NCBI RefSeq assembly: GCF_009755665.1
Contig: NZ_CP046622.1
Location: 372,001 to 436,000, forward strand
DNA from: Variovorax paradoxus
GTDB taxonomy: Bacteria; Pseudomonadota; Gammaproteobacteria; Burkholderiales; Burkholderiaceae_C
Length of the DNA stretch: 64,000 nt
Direction of reading: 5' to 3'
The notes under the pieces are model-generated. The model ran no database searches, had not been told where the DNA came from, and was given only the letters and a program-made list of their open reading frames with translations. Shown here piece by piece: positions 1 to 7,460 of the stretch; position 1 is the first letter of the stretch; the number at the start of each line of letters is the position of its first letter. Position numbers and translations under genes: made by a program.

Positions 1-1
1 A

Positions 2-733
2 TGTGAGGTCGCAGTCGCGGACCTGTACGATGCCGCCGCACTGAAGAAGGCCTTCGCCGGCGTGCAAGGGGTCTTCTTCCTGCTGCCGCCGGTGTTCGAT
101 CCGTCGCCCGACTTTAACGAAGCGCGTCGTGTGATCGCCGCCGTCCGTGAGGCGCTCGAAGTCGCGCGGCCCTCCAAGGTTGTCTCCCTGTCGACGATAG
201 GCGCTCAAGCGCTGCAGCCAAACCTGCTGCAGCAGCACCAGTTGCAGGAGAAAAGCCTGGGAACCTTGCCGCTGCCTATCACCTTCTTGCGCGCCGCCTG
301 GTTCATGGAGAACGCGACATGGGATGTCGCACCGGCCCGCACGACCGGCGTGATCCCGAGCTTTCTCTATCCGTTGGACAAGCCGGTGCCGATGGTCGCC
401 ACCGAGGACATCGGGCGCGTGGCGGCCGAGTTGCTCCAGGAAACCTGGCAAGGCAGGCGCGTCGTCGAATTGGAAGGCGCGCGCTTGTCACCCAATGACA
501 TCGCCGCGGCCTTTGGGCGCGTGCTCGAACGCAAGGTGCGGATGGAAGCGGTGCCGCGTGCCACCTGGGAGGCGCTGTTCAAGTCGCAGGGGATGAAGAA
601 CCCGGTGCCACGGGCCCAGATGCTGGATGGCTTCAATGAAGGGTGGATCGACTTCGAGGGCGACGCATCCAGCACGCGCAAAGGCACCGTGTCCCTGGAT
701 ACGGTTCTGCAAACCCTGATCGCGCGCGCCTGA
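2..733 (+). CDS. NmrA-like NAD(P)-binding protein, 5' end outside window
   Basis: The frame is open from base 2, so the N-terminus with the nucleotide-binding glycine loop lies before the window. The visible part starts with a segment of the form VADLYDAAALKKAFAGVQGV, the usual beta-strand/helix of NmrA and other atypical short-chain dehydrogenases that follows the cofactor site. It then reads VVSLSTIG and TFLRAAWFMEN, as in NmrA-like proteins that lack the YxxxK catalytic pair. Such proteins act as redox sensors or as quinone or isoflavone-type reductases; the substrate cannot be told here. It ends 8 bases before the next gene, which has its own AGGAG site, so the two may be cotranscribed. 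Confidence 0.75.
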   Translation, partial: CEVAVADLYDAAALKKAFAGVQGVFFLLPPVFDPSPDFNEARRVIAAVREALEVARPSKVVSLSTIGAQALQPNLLQQHQLQEKSLGTLPLPITFLRAAWFMENATWDVAPARTTGVIPSFLYPLDKPVPMVATEDIGRVAAELLQETWQGRRVVELEGARLSPNDIAAAFGRVLERKVRMEAVPRATWEALFKSQGMKNPVPRAQMLDGFNEGWIDFEGDASSTRKGTVSLDTVLQTLIARA

Positions 734-741
734 CAGGAGTC

Positions 742-2064
742 ATGAACATGAACGAAGACTTCAGTAGGCGCAATCTGCTCAAAGGTGCTGCCACGTTGAT
801 GACCGTCCCCGCGCTCGCCCAGTTGGCGAGCGCCCCGGCTATGGCGGCGACGGCACGTACCCCGAGCCCGGTGGCCAAATACCCTCGCAGTGGCGCCTTC
901 AACTCGATCGATCGAATTCTTCAGCGTGCTGTTGACGCGAGGCAAGTCGCTGGCGTCGTTGCCATGAGTGCGACTGACAAAGGCATCGTCTACGAAGGGT
1001 CGTTCGGCAAGCGCGACGCGGCGCACGGTCCAGCCATGTCGCTCGACACCGTCTTCTGGCTGCTGTCAATGACGAAGGCGGCAACGGCAGTCGCCTGCAT
1101 GCAACTCGTCGAACAGGGCAAGCTGCAACTTGACGATCCCGTGGGCAAACTGATGCCGGAACTGGCGTCGCCCAAGGTTCTGGAAGGCTTCGATGCGTCT
1201 GGTGCACCCACGCTGCGGCCAGCCAGGCGGCCAATCACCTTGCTCCACCTGCTGACCCACACCTCGGGCCTTACCTATAGCAACTGGAGCGACAAGCTGC
1301 CCCAGTACGAGAAGTTCACGGGTCTGCCCGATATCGCCGAAAGCAAGAACGGCGCGTTCGCCGCTCCGCTCGAGTTCGACCCGGGCGATCGCTGGCAGTA
1401 CGGCACGGGCATGCATGCCGTGGGCAAGATCGTCGAGGCCGTTAGCGATCAATCTCTCGAGGTCTACTTCCGCGAGAACATCTTCGCGCCGCTCGGCATG
1501 ACCGATACCGGCTTCTTGATTAGCAGTGCGCAGAAGCGTCGCGTGGCGACGACGTACATCCGCCAGTCGGACGGCTCGCTCACGTCGATGCCGTTCGAAA
1601 TGCCGCAGTGCCCGGAGTTCTTCTCGGGCGGGGGTGGCCTGTTCGGCACGCCGCGCGACTACATGGCCCTTCTGCAGATGCTGCTGAGCGACGGTACTTT
1701 CCGTGGCGCCCGCATCCTGAAGCCACAGACGGTGGCCATGATGCGCCAGAACCAGATCGGCGATCTGAACGTGAACCCGCTGAAGACATCCGCGGCAGCG
1801 TGGTCGAACGACGCCGACCTGTTCCCCGGCATGCCGCAGAAGTGGGGCCTGTCGTTCGACATCAACACGCAGCCCGGGCCCAACGGTCGCAGCGCGGGCA
1901 GCTACGCGTGGGCCGGGTTGCTCAACTGCTACTTCTGGGTCGACCCGGTCAAGAAAGTGACCGGTGCGGTATTCACGCAACTGCTGCCGTTCTACGACGC
2001 GCGCATGGTCGAACTTTTCGGTGCTTTTGAGCGCGGCATCTACACCGGCTTGGCAAGAGCCTGA
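742..2064 (+). CDS. Tat-exported serine hydrolase of the beta-lactamase/EstB family
   Basis: 440 residues if the ATG at 742 is used, which has AGGAG just upstream; the ATG at 748 is also possible. The N-terminus carries a Tat-type signal (SRRNLLKG followed by a hydrophobic stretch to about residue 35, ending AMAA). The nucleophile motif S-M-T-K is at residues 109-112 and a YG(T) motif with the second catalytic Tyr is near residue 220. A C-terminal YAWAGLLN segment takes the place of the KTG box. This pattern fits class C beta-lactamase-like esterases and D-aminopeptidases rather than a dedicated antibiotic-resistance enzyme. The natural substrate is not evident. Location is predicted periplasmic. 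Confidence 0.85.
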   Translation: MNMNEDFSRRNLLKGAATLMTVPALAQLASAPAMAATARTPSPVAKYPRSGAFNSIDRILQRAVDARQVAGVVAMSATDKGIVYEGSFGKRDAAHGPAMSLDTVFWLLSMTKAATAVACMQLVEQGKLQLDDPVGKLMPELASPKVLEGFDASGAPTLRPARRPITLLHLLTHTSGLTYSNWSDKLPQYEKFTGLPDIAESKNGAFAAPLEFDPGDRWQYGTGMHAVGKIVEAVSDQSLEVYFRENIFAPLGMTDTGFLISSAQKRRVATTYIRQSDGSLTSMPFEMPQCPEFFSGGGGLFGTPRDYMALLQMLLSDGTFRGARILKPQTVAMMRQNQIGDLNVNPLKTSAAAWSNDADLFPGMPQKWGLSFDINTQPGPNGRSAGSYAWAGLLNCYFWVDPVKKVTGAVFTQLLPFYDARMVELFGAFERGIYTGLARA

Positions 2065-2091
2065 GCTCCTTACATCAACGAGCAAGAATGG

Positions 2092-2229
2092 ATGCAAGCC
2101 TTGACCATTCACGGCGTCTCCGTCCCTCGGCTGGGACTGGGCACCTTCCGGATGCGCGGCATGGCCTGCCAGCAGGCCGTCGAGAGCGATCTCGCGCGGG
2201 GATACCGGCACATAACGGTTGAGAACTAG
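2092..2229 (+). pseudogene. Aldo/keto reductase fragment (N-terminal 45 codons)
   Basis: The reading frame starts MQALTIHGVSVPRLGLGTFR and continues to GYRHI, which is the first strand and helix of a Burkholderiales aldo/keto reductase. Family members continue after GYRHI with D-T-A-x-x-Y-G, the catalytic Asp and Tyr. Here the frame reads TVEN and stops, so both catalytic residues and about 220 residues are missing. The break lies 9 bases before the first copy of the island motif at 2238. It looks like a gene cut by insertion or deletion at the edge of the accessory block and is presumably inactive. Confidence 0.75.
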
Positions 2230-2237
2230 ACAGGCTG

Positions 2238-2259
2238 AGTCGGCCAAAAGCGGACCTAC
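2238..2259 (+). repeat. Island motif, copy 1
   Basis: Contains GTCGGCCAAAAGCGGAC, the best forward match to the motif repeated through 2.2-11.6 kb. It lies between the broken aldo/keto reductase and the next open frame, ending 2 bases before its ATG. Confidence 0.7.
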
Positions 2260-2261
2260 CC

Positions 2262-2828
2262 ATGATCTATCCAAAAACGCTTGAGGAAGCTGTCTCCAAA
2301 GCCCGGGGCTTCTTTCCGCTGAGAACAAGGACGTGCTTCGGAACTGTTCACTGGTGGCGGGGAAGAATCGATCAGCAGCGGACATATGCTGCTGCGGCAG
2401 AATCCGGGATATCTCAATCCACCCGGGTCGATCTCATTTCAGCGATGCAAAAGCGCGGACCGCGGCAATCGAACGTACAGCAGCAAAACGCCCATGTCGA
2501 GCGTTCGCTGCACGCTGAAGCAAGCTATTGGAGGCAGCATGGCCTGCCTCCGATCTTGGCGCGTGTGGGAGTGGAGCGAGGTGTCCAATGGGAAAAATCG
2601 ATAGTGATTGAACTTAGCGTGGACTTCCCGGGAATGCCCAGCATCTTTGGTGAGCTGGTGACACAAGACCAGCGCTTCATAGCATTTGAGATCGACACAA
2701 TGGGCGAAGTACGAGTGGAGCGATGGGCGGATGTGACGAACGTCCAGAACCTCAGCGAGCAAAATCGTGGCACAGGCGTTGGACGCGGGGCGCTCGCTCT
2801 CAGGGTTCTGCGTGACCTGAATGCGTAG
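2262..2828 (+). CDS. Hypothetical protein, doubtful N-terminus
   Basis: An open frame of 188 codons with no recognisable domain. The N-terminal 115 residues are rich in Arg, Gln and Ser and look unlike a folded protein. The C-terminal 70 residues (from VIELSVDFPG, through FGELVTQDQRFIAFEID, to GRGALALRVLRDLN) have normal composition and could be the real gene, perhaps started at a GTG near 2604. No ribosome site precedes the ATG at 2262, which follows motif copy 1 directly. It may be a small gene extended in the annotation or a decayed cassette. Function unknown. Confidence 0.35.
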   Translation: MIYPKTLEEAVSKARGFFPLRTRTCFGTVHWWRGRIDQQRTYAAAAESGISQSTRVDLISAMQKRGPRQSNVQQQNAHVERSLHAEASYWRQHGLPPILARVGVERGVQWEKSIVIELSVDFPGMPSIFGELVTQDQRFIAFEIDTMGEVRVERWADVTNVQNLSEQNRGTGVGRGALALRVLRDLNA

Positions 2829-2844
2829 ATGCAGCGTGCAGCTG

Positions 2845-2868
2845 CAGTCGGCCACAACCGGCCGTTCG
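2845..2868 (+). repeat. Island motif, copy 2
   Basis: Reads CAGTCGGCCACAACCGGC followed by CGTTCG. It is the first of two copies in the gap between the genes at 2262 and 2949. Confidence 0.6.
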
Positions 2869-2884
2869 CACTGTCGGACAAAAT

Positions 2885-2904
2885 TCGGCCAAGAACGGAC
2901 ATCT
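2885..2904 (+). repeat. Island motif, copy 3
   Basis: Reads TCGGCCAAGAACGGACATCT, same direction as copy 2 and 40 bases after it, upstream of the gene at 2949. Confidence 0.7.
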
Positions 2905-2948
2905 GAGAGCCCCTTTGTAGGATCTTTAATTAATGAGGGAGAAAAACC

Positions 2949-3305
2949 ATGAGTTACTACACCCGCTTAGAACTGCAATGGGACGATGCCGACTACGCGC
3001 ATGGAAGCCTCACGCCTCAACTGATCGCTGAAGCAGCCAAGAGCTTTGTTGTCAGCAATGGTTGGTCGCTGGATGTCCTCAAAGACCTGCTGGCGTCCGC
3101 CGAGGAAAAAGGGCTTGATCGCCCGGGCTACAACTCCATCTATGCCGAGCTCTTAATAGCAATGCTTCGAGAAATCTCGCTGGCATTCCCATCGGTCACG
3201 TTCTTTGCACGCGGTGTTGGCGAAGAAATGTTCGACACATGGGCTCGTGACATTCGCGCTGGCGAAGTCCATCGAGAATTTGGTCCCTTTGAGCCTGCAG
3301 AGTAA
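2949..3305 (+). CDS. Hypothetical protein, 118 aa
   Basis: A well-formed small gene: GAGGGAGAA lies 5 bases before the ATG, and the protein is acidic and probably cytosolic, with no signal peptide or membrane segment. It reads MSYYTRLELQWDD at the start and FGPFEP at the end, with helices predicted between residues 20 and 80. I do not recognise the family. It stands alone, with motif copy 3 upstream and the inverted-repeat element at 3314 downstream, like the other single-gene units of this island. Confidence 0.65.
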   Translation: MSYYTRLELQWDDADYAHGSLTPQLIAEAAKSFVVSNGWSLDVLKDLLASAEEKGLDRPGYNSIYAELLIAMLREISLAFPSVTFFARGVGEEMFDTWARDIRAGEVHREFGPFEPAE

Positions 3306-3313
3306 CTGCTCTC

Positions 3314-3480
3314 GGCCGATTGTGTTGAAAAACTCGAGTGCCGCTCTCTTGGGCACATTCGCGGGGGTACTTAAACCCTTCCCCGAGTCGCGATCGTCGA
3401 TCCTGGGCCGATCTGAGAGGTCGTTTTTCGCCGCCGAGACGCGGTGAACGCTGCGGCAGAGTTTTTCAACAGAATCGGCC
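3314..3480. repeat. MITE-like element with 22-bp inverted ends
   Basis: The left end (3314-3335) reads GGCCGATTGTGTTGAAAAAC plus TC. The right end (3459-3480) is its reverse complement with one mismatch in 22 bases. The interior is about 120 bp with no open frame. GAGTTTTTCAACA is a common terminal sequence of insertion elements, so this may be a non-autonomous relic. The right arm merges with motif copy 4. No clear target duplication is visible. Confidence 0.6.
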
Positions 3481-3495
3481 AGAATCAGTCATTCA
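3473..3495 (+). repeat. Island motif, copy 4
   Basis: Reads AATCGGCCAGAATCAGTCAT, a diverged copy fused to the right arm of the inverted-repeat element, 80 bases before the gene at 3575. Confidence 0.55.
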
Positions 3496-3574
3496 GAAAC
3501 TTGACTCAAATCGCCCGGGAGTGGGCGTTCAAAGCGTCCGGGCGTACGATGCGCCTCGACTACGGGGAGTGCGC

Positions 3575-4228
3575 ATGCGAATTGGAATCCGTGGCCGGGC
3601 CGTTGTGGCGCTGAGCCTTGCTTTGGCGTGTGCAATTGGCCTGGCGCAAGCCCCTTCCGAGCGGGATGGCAAGCTATTGCCCATGAAGCTCGAACACGGC
3701 GTGACCATCAACATGCCTGTCGACTGGATACCGTCCAACTCGGCGGGACGCCAGGCAATGCTCGGAAAAATGATGTCGACCTCCGGGGACGCTGAGCGTA
3801 TCGCCCGCGGAGAGTCGACGACTACTACGCTACTCGCACGTCATGTTGGGCCTCAGCCGTTCGGTACGAGCGTGCGTATCGTGAGCCAGCCTCACAACGC
3901 ATCCGAAATCAACATTACAACAGTCACCGAAGACGACCTTCGCGCCTACTCAAAACAGGCCGAGACACTCATGAGCAACACGCTCCGCTCATTGAACATG
4001 GAACTTCTTAAGCTGTCACCGTTGCGGCGAGTTAAGCTTGCAGGACGCCCCGCACTGTTCAGCGAAGCGGTGGAGACGACGCCGAGAGGAAACCTCTACG
4101 TACGGCAATATATTGTGGCTACAAGTGACCACAACTTTCGTGTGACGTTCCATATGCAAGACAGCGAGCGCGCCACTTGGATGCCAATGGTGGAACTGAT
4201 GGAGCGCTCGATAAAGCTAGCGGATTGA
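3575..4228 (+). CDS. Exported hypothetical protein, 217 aa
   Basis: Started at the ATG at 3575 because GGGGAG lies 6-8 bases upstream and the protein then opens with a classical signal peptide: MRIGIRGR, a hydrophobic run to about residue 24, and a likely cut after GLAQA. The mature part reads LPMKLEHGVTINMPVDWIP, then a variable middle, and ends RVTFHMQDSERATW. This alternation of strands resembles PsbP/DUF1795-like periplasmic proteins, but I cannot place it firmly. It is a single-gene unit flanked by motif copies 4 and 5. Confidence 0.65.
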   Translation: MRIGIRGRAVVALSLALACAIGLAQAPSERDGKLLPMKLEHGVTINMPVDWIPSNSAGRQAMLGKMMSTSGDAERIARGESTTTTLLARHVGPQPFGTSVRIVSQPHNASEINITTVTEDDLRAYSKQAETLMSNTLRSLNMELLKLSPLRRVKLAGRPALFSEAVETTPRGNLYVRQYIVATSDHNFRVTFHMQDSERATWMPMVELMERSIKLAD

Positions 4229-4264
4229 ACAGCCGCCAAAGGCCGGCGGTGCAATTAGTCGGCG

Positions 4265-4286
4265 TTCGGCCAAGATCGGTCGTTCG
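4265..4286 (+). repeat. Island motif, copy 5
   Basis: Reads TTCGGCCAAGATCGGTCGTT, in the 190-base gap between the genes at 3575 and 4423. The rest of that gap holds nothing else recognisable. Confidence 0.65.
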
Positions 4287-4305
4287 GTGGTCCGGCAGAA
4301 TGCGC

Positions 4306-4326
4306 CCTAAAGCGGTCGTTCATCGG
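4306..4326 (+). repeat. Island motif half-site, copy 6
   Basis: Reads CCTAAAGCGGTCGTTCATCG. It matches the right half of the motif (AGCGGWC-NTTC) and also the sequence at 7041. It lies 20 bases after copy 5. Confidence 0.55.
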
Positions 4327-4422
4327 GGGCGGCATCGCCTTCACCAAGCATTCAGGGCAGACGCAATACTTGCGGCAATTCCAAGAAATCAACGTCGGAG
4401 CTGCCGACCAAAGGAAAGTTGT

Positions 4423-4854
4423 ATGGGCATACTTTCGGACTTTGTTATCGCTGACACGGGCTCCGGCGTCCAGATTGGTGAGAGCATCAACCCCATAGAT
4501 CGTTGGCCGACTTTGCAGGCGAAGGGAGTGGAAACAATAAAGCTGGCGACGTTGTACTGCGCAATAAGTGGCAAGGACTATCACAACGACCTTCAGAAAT
4601 CGTTCCAACTCGTTGGTGGCGACAAGGAAGAAGGCCCATGGGTGTTTGAGTTTCCAGGTGACATCCTCAGATGCGTCGCACGTCTAGATTCGTCGAATCT
4701 TCATGGCGTTGCACAAGCATGGCAAGCAACAGAAGAGGTACAGATGGATGGATGGTCCGTGGACGACGCGTCTGAATTTATTCGCGCGCTTTCAGTCCAC
4801 GCAAGGGATGCCGTGGCCGCCGAAAAGTCCTTGTATTTGTGGCTGTCCCTATGA
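4423..4854 (+). CDS. Hypothetical protein, 143 aa
   Basis: Started at the ATG at 4423, preceded by AAGGAAAG. The longer upstream frame has no ribosome site and runs through motif copies, so it is unlikely. The protein begins MGILSDFVIADTGSG and has no signal peptide or membrane helix. Its ending, VDDASEFIRALSVHARDAV, is typical of a cytosolic alpha/beta protein. I do not know the family. A stand-alone unit between motif copies 6 and 7. Confidence 0.6.
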   Translation: MGILSDFVIADTGSGVQIGESINPIDRWPTLQAKGVETIKLATLYCAISGKDYHNDLQKSFQLVGGDKEEGPWVFEFPGDILRCVARLDSSNLHGVAQAWQATEEVQMDGWSVDDASEFIRALSVHARDAVAAEKSLYLWLSL

Positions 4855-4947
4855 CGCGCTACGAGGACAAGAGCTGAATCTGAGTCGCCGATTTCGGCGA
4901 CCCAAGCGAAGGTTTCGTGCCTTTTGCGCCGAAAATCCTTCAGACCA

Positions 4948-4968
4948 CAGTCGGCCAAGAGCAGACAC
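4948..4968 (+). repeat. Island motif, copy 7
   Basis: Reads CAGTCGGCCAAGAGCAGACA, in the 270-base gap between the genes at 4423 and 5125. Confidence 0.65.
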
Positions 4969-5066
4969 CGAATCCATGAACTTACGCCAAGGGATCGTTT
5001 TGGGATGCTGCTATTCCGCTTTGGGCAATTCCGATCGGCAGCTTCGGGCCCGCTCACGACAGTGTC

Positions 5067-5095
5067 GCGACCGGCTACAGTCTGCCAACACCGGA
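5067..5095 (+). repeat. Island motif, extended diverged copy 8
   Basis: Reads GCGACCGGCTACAGTCTGCC then AACACCGGA. The first 14 bases match the extended left flank seen in copies 12 and 13 (GCGACCGGCTAYRGTCGGCC), showing that the full repeat is near 30 bases. Confidence 0.55.
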
Positions 5096-5124
5096 TGCTC
5101 CGACTGACTGCCGATGCAAGAATC

Positions 5125-5631
5125 ATGAATCGCCTACTCAACTTTCTGGTAGCTGCTGCAGCAATTCTGGGCGCATCTTCTGCCTATTCGCTCAGCCCCG
5201 CTCGTGCCAGAGGGGTTGAGGTCACTTTTTTGCCGCATGCGACATCGCTGACCGAGGAGCAACGTAGTCGTATTCAATACGCCGTTGAAGAGCTTCACCA
5301 AAAAGACTGGTGTTGGTTTGGCGCAGCAGTCGTGACGGGCTTTAGCAATGCCAGTGAAGGCGAACGCAAGAGACAGGAGCATTTGGCCCTAGCACGTGCT
5401 CAATACGTCGCGGGACTTCTCGAGCTTTACGGTATACCTCACTCGCACGTGTATTCATACGTTGGCCGCAATCCAGATGGCAAGTGGTCCTACGATGCCG
5501 CGCAATCGCTCCAGTTTGTTTCCGTGGAGTTCAATGCCACAAGTCGTCTTGGGATCGTAGGTCCCTGTCCGATCCTGAACGCGCCAAGCGGCCTGCGTCT
5601 ATCCCCTTTGGACGGACACCCTCACAAATAA
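5125..5631 (+). CDS. Exported OmpA-like domain protein, 168 aa
   Basis: Started at the ATG at 5125, which opens with a signal peptide (MNRLLNFLVAAAAILGASSA). The mature part has the layout of an OmpA C-terminal peptidoglycan-binding domain: VTFLPHATSLTEEQRSRI, then a strand ending VTGFSN, then LALARAQYVAGLLELYGIP and VYSYVGRNP. This corresponds to the family pattern of a beta-strand, a helix starting L-T-x-x-Q, and the RA-x-x-V-x-x-x-L-x-x-x-G-I helix. The domain is divergent and has no membrane anchor beyond the signal, so a free periplasmic or lipoprotein-independent role is likely. A single-gene unit ahead of the IS30 element. Confidence 0.6.
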   Translation: MNRLLNFLVAAAAILGASSAYSLSPARARGVEVTFLPHATSLTEEQRSRIQYAVEELHQKDWCWFGAAVVTGFSNASEGERKRQEHLALARAQYVAGLLELYGIPHSHVYSYVGRNPDGKWSYDAAQSLQFVSVEFNATSRLGIVGPCPILNAPSGLRLSPLDGHPHK

Positions 5632-5782
5632 TCCACGGCGTAGAACTGTGTAAATTTTCGGAAGTTCAAGGCTGTCCGAGTCCAAATGCGGCGGTCGAAC
5701 CAATCACCTACGGCACTGCCTCCCTCCGTCGCTAGGCCGCACCCCTGAGAGACCGCTTCGGAGTGACGCGAATGTCTCTCTA

Positions 5783-7019
5783 GGGCGGCGGATTCAACCG
5801 GTCGATGCAACACACTAAAAGCTGCGTAGGCAGTCGGAGTGTTGCAGATGAAGTATCGGACCCGAACCTTCTATACGGATTCCCAGAAGGCACTGATGTG
5901 GGAGCGTTGGAAAGCTGGCTGGACTCTCCATCAGATTGCTCAGCTGTTTGATCGATCGCACGGATCCGTGCGAGGCATCTTGGTTCAGACGGGCGGAATC
6001 CGCCCGCCCGAACGACATCGCTCGAGGCTGGCGCTGACGCTTGCTGAGCGAGAGGAAATCTCGCGCGCCTTGGTGATCGGTCACTCGATCCGTGCGATCG
6101 CGGCGCGGATCGGACGAGCACCCTCAACGGTCAGCCGCGAGATCGAGCGCAATGGTGGACGAGTTGGCTATCGAGCGAACCAGGCCGACAGCGGAGCTTG
6201 GGATCGGGCACATCGTCCCAAGCGCTGCAAACTGGCAGAGAACCGCGCTTTGGCGTGTGTCGTGACCAACAAGCTGCGCCTGCTGTGGTCGCCAGAGCAA
6301 ATCGCTGGATGGCTCAAGCATACTTATCCGTGCGACGAGAGCTTCCACGTGTCACACGAGACCATCTACCGCAGTCTGTTCATTCAAGCGCGTGGCGCCT
6401 TGAAGAAGGAGTTGCTGGAGCACCTCAGACGTACCCGCGGTATGCGTCGCTCTCGTCATCACACGCAGAAGACGGCGATCCATGGTCAGATCATCGATGC
6501 CGTTTCGATCAGCGAGCGGCCCCCTTGTGTCGAAGATCGAGCGGTGCCTGGTCACTGGGAAGGAGACTTGGTGTTCGGCAGTGCCAATAGCCAGATCGCG
6601 ACGCTGGTCGAGCGCCAAACGCGGTACGTCATGTTGGTGAAGCTGGAAGGCAAAGACACGCAGACGGTCGTAAAAGCGCTCATCAAGAATGCTCGCAAGT
6701 TGCCGCAGGAACTCTACAAATCTCTGACCTAGGACAGAGGCACGGAGATGCATGGGCACAAGCAGTTCACGATGGCCACAGACATTCAGGTCTATTTCTG
6801 CGACCCACGAAGTCCCTGGCAACGCGGAAGTAACGAGAACACGAACGGGCTGCTCAGGCAGTACATGCCCAAGGGCATCGACATCTCGAGCTACTCACAG
6901 GCTCAGCTCAATGCGATCGCGCGACAATTGAATGAGAGGCCGCGCAAGACGCTCGGCTTCCAAACGCCCGCTGAAATGTTCAGCGAATCTGTTGCATCGA
7001 CCGGTTGAATCCGCCGCCC
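5783..7019 (+). mobile_element. IS30-family insertion sequence, 1237 bp
   Basis: The ends are perfect 30-bp inverted repeats (5783-5812 and 6990-7019), starting GGGCGGCGGATTCAACCGGT. A single IS30-type transposase frame fills the interior. I see no convincing short target duplication: the flanks are TA on the left and GA on the right. The flanks may therefore have been rearranged after insertion. The element sits exactly at the switch in gene and motif direction of the island. Confidence 0.9.
5839..7008 (+). pseudogene. IS30-family transposase, interrupted by an amber codon
   Basis: Starts at GTG 5839 (or ATG 5848). It has an N-terminal helix-turn-helix region (IRAIAARIGRAPSTVSREI, residues 85-103) and a DDE catalytic core. 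The first Asp is D243 in GHWEGDLVFG. Codon 298 is TAG (6730-6732), where relatives have Trp in the motif W-D-R-G-T-E. The frame then continues unbroken with D299 and E333 ([10 protein letters not shown]), a normal DD(33)E spacing. One G-to-A change explains the loss. Both the second Asp and the Glu lie after the stop, so the truncated product cannot catalyse transposition without readthrough. Confidence 0.85.
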
Positions 7020-7040
7020 GAAGCCGAAGTTCAGAAAACT

Positions 7041-7061
7041 CTAAAGCGGTCGTTCGCCGAC
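7041..7061 (-). repeat. Island motif half-site, copy 9
   Basis: On the plus strand it reads CTAAAGCGGTCGTTCGCCGA. It is 22 bases past the right end of the IS30 element. Its minus-strand complement encodes the last codons (EVGERPL and stop) of the gene ending at 7041. Confidence 0.5.
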
Positions 7062-7442
7062 TTCAAATCCGCCCTCATGATTCACGAAAAGAATGAGGCT
7101 GCTGTCTTCGGAATAGACCATTGCGTCATCTCGCCCGGGGCGGAAGATGTCCTGCCAGTTGTCGACAAAGAATGCCACATCGCACTTGAAGCACGCGGTC
7201 TTGCCGAACACTACGACAAGAGATTGACCGGCCGGCAGCCGGCTCCGCAACCATGTGGTCCCCGCTTCCTCGTCGTCGCCAAACTTAAGGCGCTCTATCC
7301 CCTGGACAGATGCCTGATTGAGTCCGAATTGAGACTGGGAATCGAACCGGAGCACGAGTTCGTATGCCTTTCTCGCCTTTACCGCGTCGAGCCAACGAAT
7401 GGCATCCGCATAGTGAGCAAGTTCAGCGATGCGCCAGTTCAT
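7041..7442 (-). CDS. Hypothetical protein, 133 aa
   Basis: The protein reads MNWRIAELAHYADAIRWLDA at the start. It has a KTACFKC segment with two Cys in the middle and ends with DDAMVYSEDSSLILFVNHEGG. It has no signal or membrane helix. The strong periodic composition and the spacing of 18 bases from the gene upstream (7461-7964) suggest a real two-gene unit read leftward. The stop codon falls inside motif copy 9. Family not recognised. A small protein of this kind paired with a larger unknown one could be an immunity or accessory partner, but nothing in the sequence proves it. Confidence 0.55.
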   Translation of the reverse strand: MNWRIAELAHYADAIRWLDAVKARKAYELVLRFDSQSQFGLNQASVQGIERLKFGDDEEAGTTWLRSRLPAGQSLVVVFGKTACFKCDVAFFVDNWQDIFRPGRDDAMVYSEDSSLILFVNHEGGFEVGERPL

Positions 7443-7460
7443 TCGAGGTAGGCGGTACGC

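Noticed and set aside
742..2064. Antibiotic-resistance beta-lactamase
   Set aside because: The motifs fit the EstB/class C-like esterase group; the KTG box is replaced and nothing indicates resistance.
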